Assembly (NCBI GenBank): GCA_903861205.1
Contig: CAIOTC010000020.1
Location: forward strand, 1 to 39,975
Reading direction: 5' to 3'
From: an uncultured bacterium
GTDB lineage: Bacteria > Patescibacteriota > Minisyncoccia > Phycocordibacterales > DATDWN01
DNA: 39,975 bases
Positions 37,231 to 39,975 of this stretch are shown here, piece by piece. The notes beneath the pieces were generated by a model that was not told the origin of the DNA, did not search any database, and saw only the letters and a program-made list of their open reading frames with translations. The position numbers were made by a program, and so were the translations under genes. Numbering within the stretch: the stretch's first letter is position 1; each line of letters opens with the position of its first letter.

Positions 37231-38481
37231 ATGCGACAATCACAACTATTTACAAAAACACGACGCGAGGCTCCGGCGGATGAGGTGTCAAAAAATGCCC
37301 AGCTTTTGATCCGCGGCGGTTACATTCACAAAGAAATGGCTGGTGTGTATTCGTATTTGCCGCTCGGCTTGCGTGTCATAAAAAATATCGAAAATATTAT
37401 TCGCGAGGAAATGAATGCCATAGGCGGCATCGAGATGAAAACATCTGTTCTTCAAAATAAAGAAATCTGGGAGAAATCAAACCGCTGGAGCGACGAGGTG
37501 GTGGACAATTGGTTCAAAACAAAACTGAAAAACGGCGGTGAAGTCGGACTTTCTTTCACCAACGAAGAAGCTTATTCCAATATTTTGAAACAGTTCGTCA
37601 GCTCGTACAAAGATTTGCCGGTCTTCCCGTACGATTTCAAAGAAATTTTCAGGAACGAAGCTAGAAGCAAGTCGGGAATCATGCGCGGCCGGGAATTTTA
37701 TTGGAAAGCTTTGTATTCGTTTTCCAAAGACGAGTCAGAACACAACGCTTTTTACGAAAAATCGAAAGCGGCTTACCGAAATATTTTTAATCGCGTCGGT
37801 ATCGGGGACAAAACATACATTACGTTCGCGTCCGGTGGAACTTTTTCGAAATTTTCCCACGAATTCCAAACTGTTTGTGACGCCGGTGAAGACATAATTT
37901 ATATCGACGAAGAAAATAAAATAGCTGTTAACAAAGAAATTTACAACGACGAGATTGTTGAAAGTTTGAAACTCGAAAAAGGAAAGCTCGCAGAGAAAAA
38001 AGCCATCGAAGTCGGCAATATTTTTACACTCGGAACAAAATTTTCAGAGCCATTCGATTTGAAATACAAAAATGAAAAAGGGGAGGACCAGTTGGTTTTC
38101 ATGGGTTCCTACGGTATCGGTCTGGGGCGTTTGATGGGTACGATTGTCGAACTTTTCGCCGATGAAAAGGGAATCGTTTGGCCGGAAGAAGTGGCACCTT
38201 TTCGGGTGCATTTGTTGCGGTTTGGCGCGAGTGACGCGGTGACAAAATCTGCTGACGATTTGTATGACAAACTGCGCAAAGCGGGCGTGGCTGTTCTCTA
38301 CGACGATCGCGACCTCCGTCCCGGCGACAAATTCGCCGACGCCGATCTGCTTGGTATGCCCGTACGTTTTGTGGTGAGCGAGAAAACTCTGGCGGAGAAC
38401 AAGGTGGAGGTGAAATATCGAACGAAAGGCGAATCGGAGTTGATGTTGGTTGAAGAAGCTTTGAAAACTGTTACCGCTTGA
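37231..38481 (+). CDS. proS: Prolyl-tRNA synthetase lacking the editing domain
   Basis: 416 aa from ATG 37231 (MRQSQLFTKTRREAP). Class II motifs: GGYIHKEMAGVYSYLPLGLRVIKNIENIIREEMN (motif 1), FKEIFRNEARSKSGIMRGREFYWKALYSF (motif 2), GSYGIGLGRLMGTIVEL (motif 3), then the anticodon-binding domain (FRVHLLRFGASDAVTKSADDLYDKLRKAGVAVLYDDRDLRPGDKFADADLLGMPVRFVV). Full bacterial ProRS is about 570 aa, with a ~180-residue insertion that hydrolyses Ala-tRNA-Pro. Here motif 2 and 3 are linked by only ~120 residues, so editing in cis is absent. Its stop codon overlaps the next promoter. Confidence 0.96.
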   Translation: MRQSQLFTKTRREAPADEVSKNAQLLIRGGYIHKEMAGVYSYLPLGLRVIKNIENIIREEMNAIGGIEMKTSVLQNKEIWEKSNRWSDEVVDNWFKTKLKNGGEVGLSFTNEEAYSNILKQFVSSYKDLPVFPYDFKEIFRNEARSKSGIMRGREFYWKALYSFSKDESEHNAFYEKSKAAYRNIFNRVGIGDKTYITFASGGTFSKFSHEFQTVCDAGEDIIYIDEENKIAVNKEIYNDEIVESLKLEKGKLAEKKAIEVGNIFTLGTKFSEPFDLKYKNEKGEDQLVFMGSYGIGLGRLMGTIVELFADEKGIVWPEEVAPFRVHLLRFGASDAVTKSADDLYDKLRKAGVAVLYDDRDLRPGDKFADADLLGMPVRFVVSEKTLAENKVEVKYRTKGESELMLVEEALKTVTA

Positions 38482-38507
38482 CAAAACTGGACCCAATATG
38501 CTAAGCT
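38478..38507 (+). promoter_or_regulatory. Promoter of the second structured ncRNA
   Basis: TTGACA (38478-38483), 18-bp spacer, TGC-TAAGCT (38502-38507, extended -10). It overlaps the proS stop and copies the promoter at 134-162. Confidence 0.65.
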
Positions 38508-38513
38508 ATTTGC

Positions 38514-38921
38514 CGGTGGGGAGGGAGCTACGAGTCTCTGGCTATGAGGCGTATGATGATGGTTCCTTCCATCCGAAATAGAGAGGGTCGCAAAACCACG
38601 CGACCACTTGGATCGCCAAAGGGCTGGTATAATTCTCTAGGGAAGGCAACTTCCTGAAGAACGGCGATGATCTCCCCATTCGTACTTTTTAATGATCTTA
38701 TGTTAACTAAAGGTCTCCCACCAGCTTTTGGGATACAGCTGGAGATTTGGCTTGACCAAAGTTATCGGCGTCTTGCTTCCCGTTGAAGACCTGGCCACCC
38801 ACTGCTGCGAAAAATCGGCAAAGTGGTCTGAGCTTAAATGAAGCGCGAGACATGCGATGATAACTTCCGTTTTCCCCATAGGGCCCATTTTTAAAGGGTC
38901 CTGTGGGGCGGAAGTTTTTTT
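38514..38921 (+). ncRNA. Structured noncoding RNA upstream of the second mreB (~410 nt)
   Basis: Promoter and terminator bound it, and no ORF with a ribosome site is present. Hairpins seen: GGTCGC-aaaaccac-GCGACC near 38588, GGAAG-gcaa-CTTCC near 38641, CAGCTTTTGGGATACAGCTG near 38723. The 5' part GCCGGTGGGGAGGGAGCTACGAG slightly resembles an SRP Alu-domain start (GGTGGGGAGG), but the universal SRP S-domain loop is not found. No tmRNA or RNase P core was seen. Family unknown; a divergent housekeeping RNA remains possible. Confidence 0.5.
38862..38921 (+). terminator. Terminator of the second ncRNA
   Basis: AACTTCCG...CCCCATAGGGCCC-attttta-AAGGGTCCTGTGGGG.CGGAAGTTTTTTT; outer and inner stems pair. 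Confidence 0.85.
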
Positions 38922-38967
38922 GTATCAATTTTTGCTCAAAATCTTTTTTTACGATAGTATGAGTTGG

Positions 38968-39975
38968 ATGATCAAGAATCTTGAACAGCTAAAACGCCTC
39001 ATTTCTCACGATATCGGCATCGACCTTGGCACAGCAAATACGCTGGTTTATATTCGCGGAAAGGGAATTGTCATCAACGAGCCATCGGTCGTGGCGGTCA
39101 ACCAAAAAACAAATCAAGTGGTGGCTGTCGGGACCGATGCCAAAAATATGCTCGGTCGCACACCGGGCCATATCATCGCAGTCCGTCCGCTTGTCGACGG
39201 AGTCATTTCTGATTTCGAAGTGACGGAGGAAATGATCACTTATTTTTTAAACAAAGCGCAAACTGGAAATAGAAAATTGCTTGGCCCGCGCGTGGTTGTC
39301 GGCGTGCCGTCCGGAATCACCAACGTGGAAATTCGCGCTGTGCGTGATGCTTGTCGGAATGCCGGGGCGAGCGAAGTGCACATCGTGGAGGAACCGATGG
39401 CGGCGGCGATCGGTTTGCGTTTACCTGTGCTCGAACCGGTCGGCAGTATGATCATCGACATCGGTGGTGGAACTTCGGACATCGCGGTGATTTCGCTCGG
39501 CGGGGTGGTGCGCTCAAAAAATTTGCGTATCGCCGGCGATAAACTGAACAATGATATTATTTCTTACATCCGTTCCGAATTCAAAATTTTGATAGGTGAA
39601 AAAACGGCCGAGAACATAAAAATTTCAATCGGTGCAATCGTGGCCGGACAAACTCCGCTCGAAGCGCCGATCAAAGGCCGCGATCTTATTTCCGGACTTC
39701 CACGCGAGGTGGTGGTGACAGACTCGGACATTCGCGAAGCCATTTCGCAGTCGATTAATACACTAATCGATTCGACCAAAGAAGTTTTGGAAACCACGCC
39801 GCCGGAAATTGTTTCTGATGTCATGGCTCGCGGGATTTACCTTTCAGGTGGCGGAGCTCTCATTGTCGGTTTGGCAGAAATTATTTCCGAATACACCAAA
39901 ATCCCTGTTCATATCGCTTCCGATCCGCTGACGGCCGTGTGTCGCGGGACAGGAATTATTTTGGAGAACATGGAA
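38968..39975 (+). CDS. mreB: MreB, second paralogue (3' end beyond the window)
   Basis: At least 336 aa, cut by the window edge. HDIGIDLGTANTLVYIRGKGIVINEPSVVAV (phosphate 1), VEEPMAAAIGLRLPV (connect 1), MIIDIGGGTSDIAVISLGGVV (phosphate 2) and GIYLSGGGALIVGLAEI (adenosine). It keeps the classic EEPMAAAIG, whereas the first copy has KEPILAAIG. I prefer ATG 38968 (MIKNLEQ) because TAGTAT lies 7 nt upstream; ATG 38959 is the track start and would put the -10 across the codon. Two divergent copies 6 kb apart suggest distinct filaments. Confidence 0.93.
   Translation, partial: MIKNLEQLKRLISHDIGIDLGTANTLVYIRGKGIVINEPSVVAVNQKTNQVVAVGTDAKNMLGRTPGHIIAVRPLVDGVISDFEVTEEMITYFLNKAQTGNRKLLGPRVVVGVPSGITNVEIRAVRDACRNAGASEVHIVEEPMAAAIGLRLPVLEPVGSMIIDIGGGTSDIAVISLGGVVRSKNLRIAGDKLNNDIISYIRSEFKILIGEKTAENIKISIGAIVAGQTPLEAPIKGRDLISGLPREVVVTDSDIREAISQSINTLIDSTKEVLETTPPEIVSDVMARGIYLSGGGALIVGLAEIISEYTKIPVHIASDPLTAVCRGTGIILENME

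Noticed and set aside
38703-38928. Two - ORFs over the second ncRNA
   Set aside because: They run antisense across its terminator hairpin and share no protein-like features.

Overview
ORGANISM. The window reads as a chromosomal piece of an ultra-small Patescibacteria (CPR) bacterium, most likely Parcubacteria-like. This is inferred from short, minimal housekeeping proteins (a ProS without editing domain, a degenerate PriA), many small membrane or secreted proteins of unknown function, dense palindromic intergenic repeats, and TATAAT boxes placed almost directly on start codons. UGA is used as a stop (e.g. hisS), so this is not the UGA-Gly code of Gracilibacteria/SR1. No rRNA was seen. There is one tRNA (Asn-GTT).

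LAYOUT. 1-0.8 kb: a ~650-nt structured transcript with promoter and terminator but no credible CDS. 1-6.4 kb: a DEDD exonuclease and hisS (-), truB (+), a ~250-nt structured transcript, an XRE-type HTH gene, and typA (-). 6.8-11.4 kb: two small membrane proteins, the eno-gpmA glycolytic pair, and a membrane-anchored metallophosphoesterase. 11.4-16.8 kb: an envelope region with a processive GT2 glycosyltransferase and small partner, two secreted low-complexity repeat proteins, and an ECF sigma/anti-sigma-like/secreted coiled-coil operon. 16.8-24.6 kb: a dense sensory island with an AI-2E-type permease, a frameshifted ECF sigma factor, a lone PAS protein, a secreted peptidoglycan-binding protein, a PAS-HisKA_2 kinase coupled to a receiver lacking its phospho-Asp, a secreted beta-rich protein, and a PAS histidine kinase followed by a receiver domain fused to an RlmN/Cfr-like radical SAM enzyme. 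24.6-27.3 kb: a RAYT-type Y1 transposase with identical 23-bp palindromes, an SRPBCC protein, an unknown helical protein, HNH endonuclease, tRNA-Asn. 27.3-40 kb: core genes (DUF167, hpf, def-fmt, priA, PEGA protein, mreB, holB-like, frr, rseP, proS, a ~410-nt ncRNA, and a second mreB running off the end).

HOW THE GENES WORK TOGETHER. Much of the core set serves translation (hisS, truB, typA, tRNA-Asn, hpf, def, fmt, frr, proS), lower glycolysis (eno, gpmA) and cell shape or envelope quality control (mreB x2, rseP). The 11-25 kb stretch looks like an envelope-sensing and surface-remodelling block. Its strongest novelty candidate is the two-component module in which the output domain of the response regulator is an RlmN-like radical SAM enzyme rather than a DNA-binding domain.

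REPEATS. The window is rich in palindromes. There are six members of a 118-290 bp fold-back family with conserved ends (AAATTTCGTCGAGCC...GGCTCGTAAGAAATTT type), ATTCCCGC-type inverted repeats, AT-rich AATTTCCAATTTTCAAT-type elements, and, unusually, palindromes inserted in frame inside priA, holB and the transposase gene. All identifications are by eye from motifs; no database search was run.
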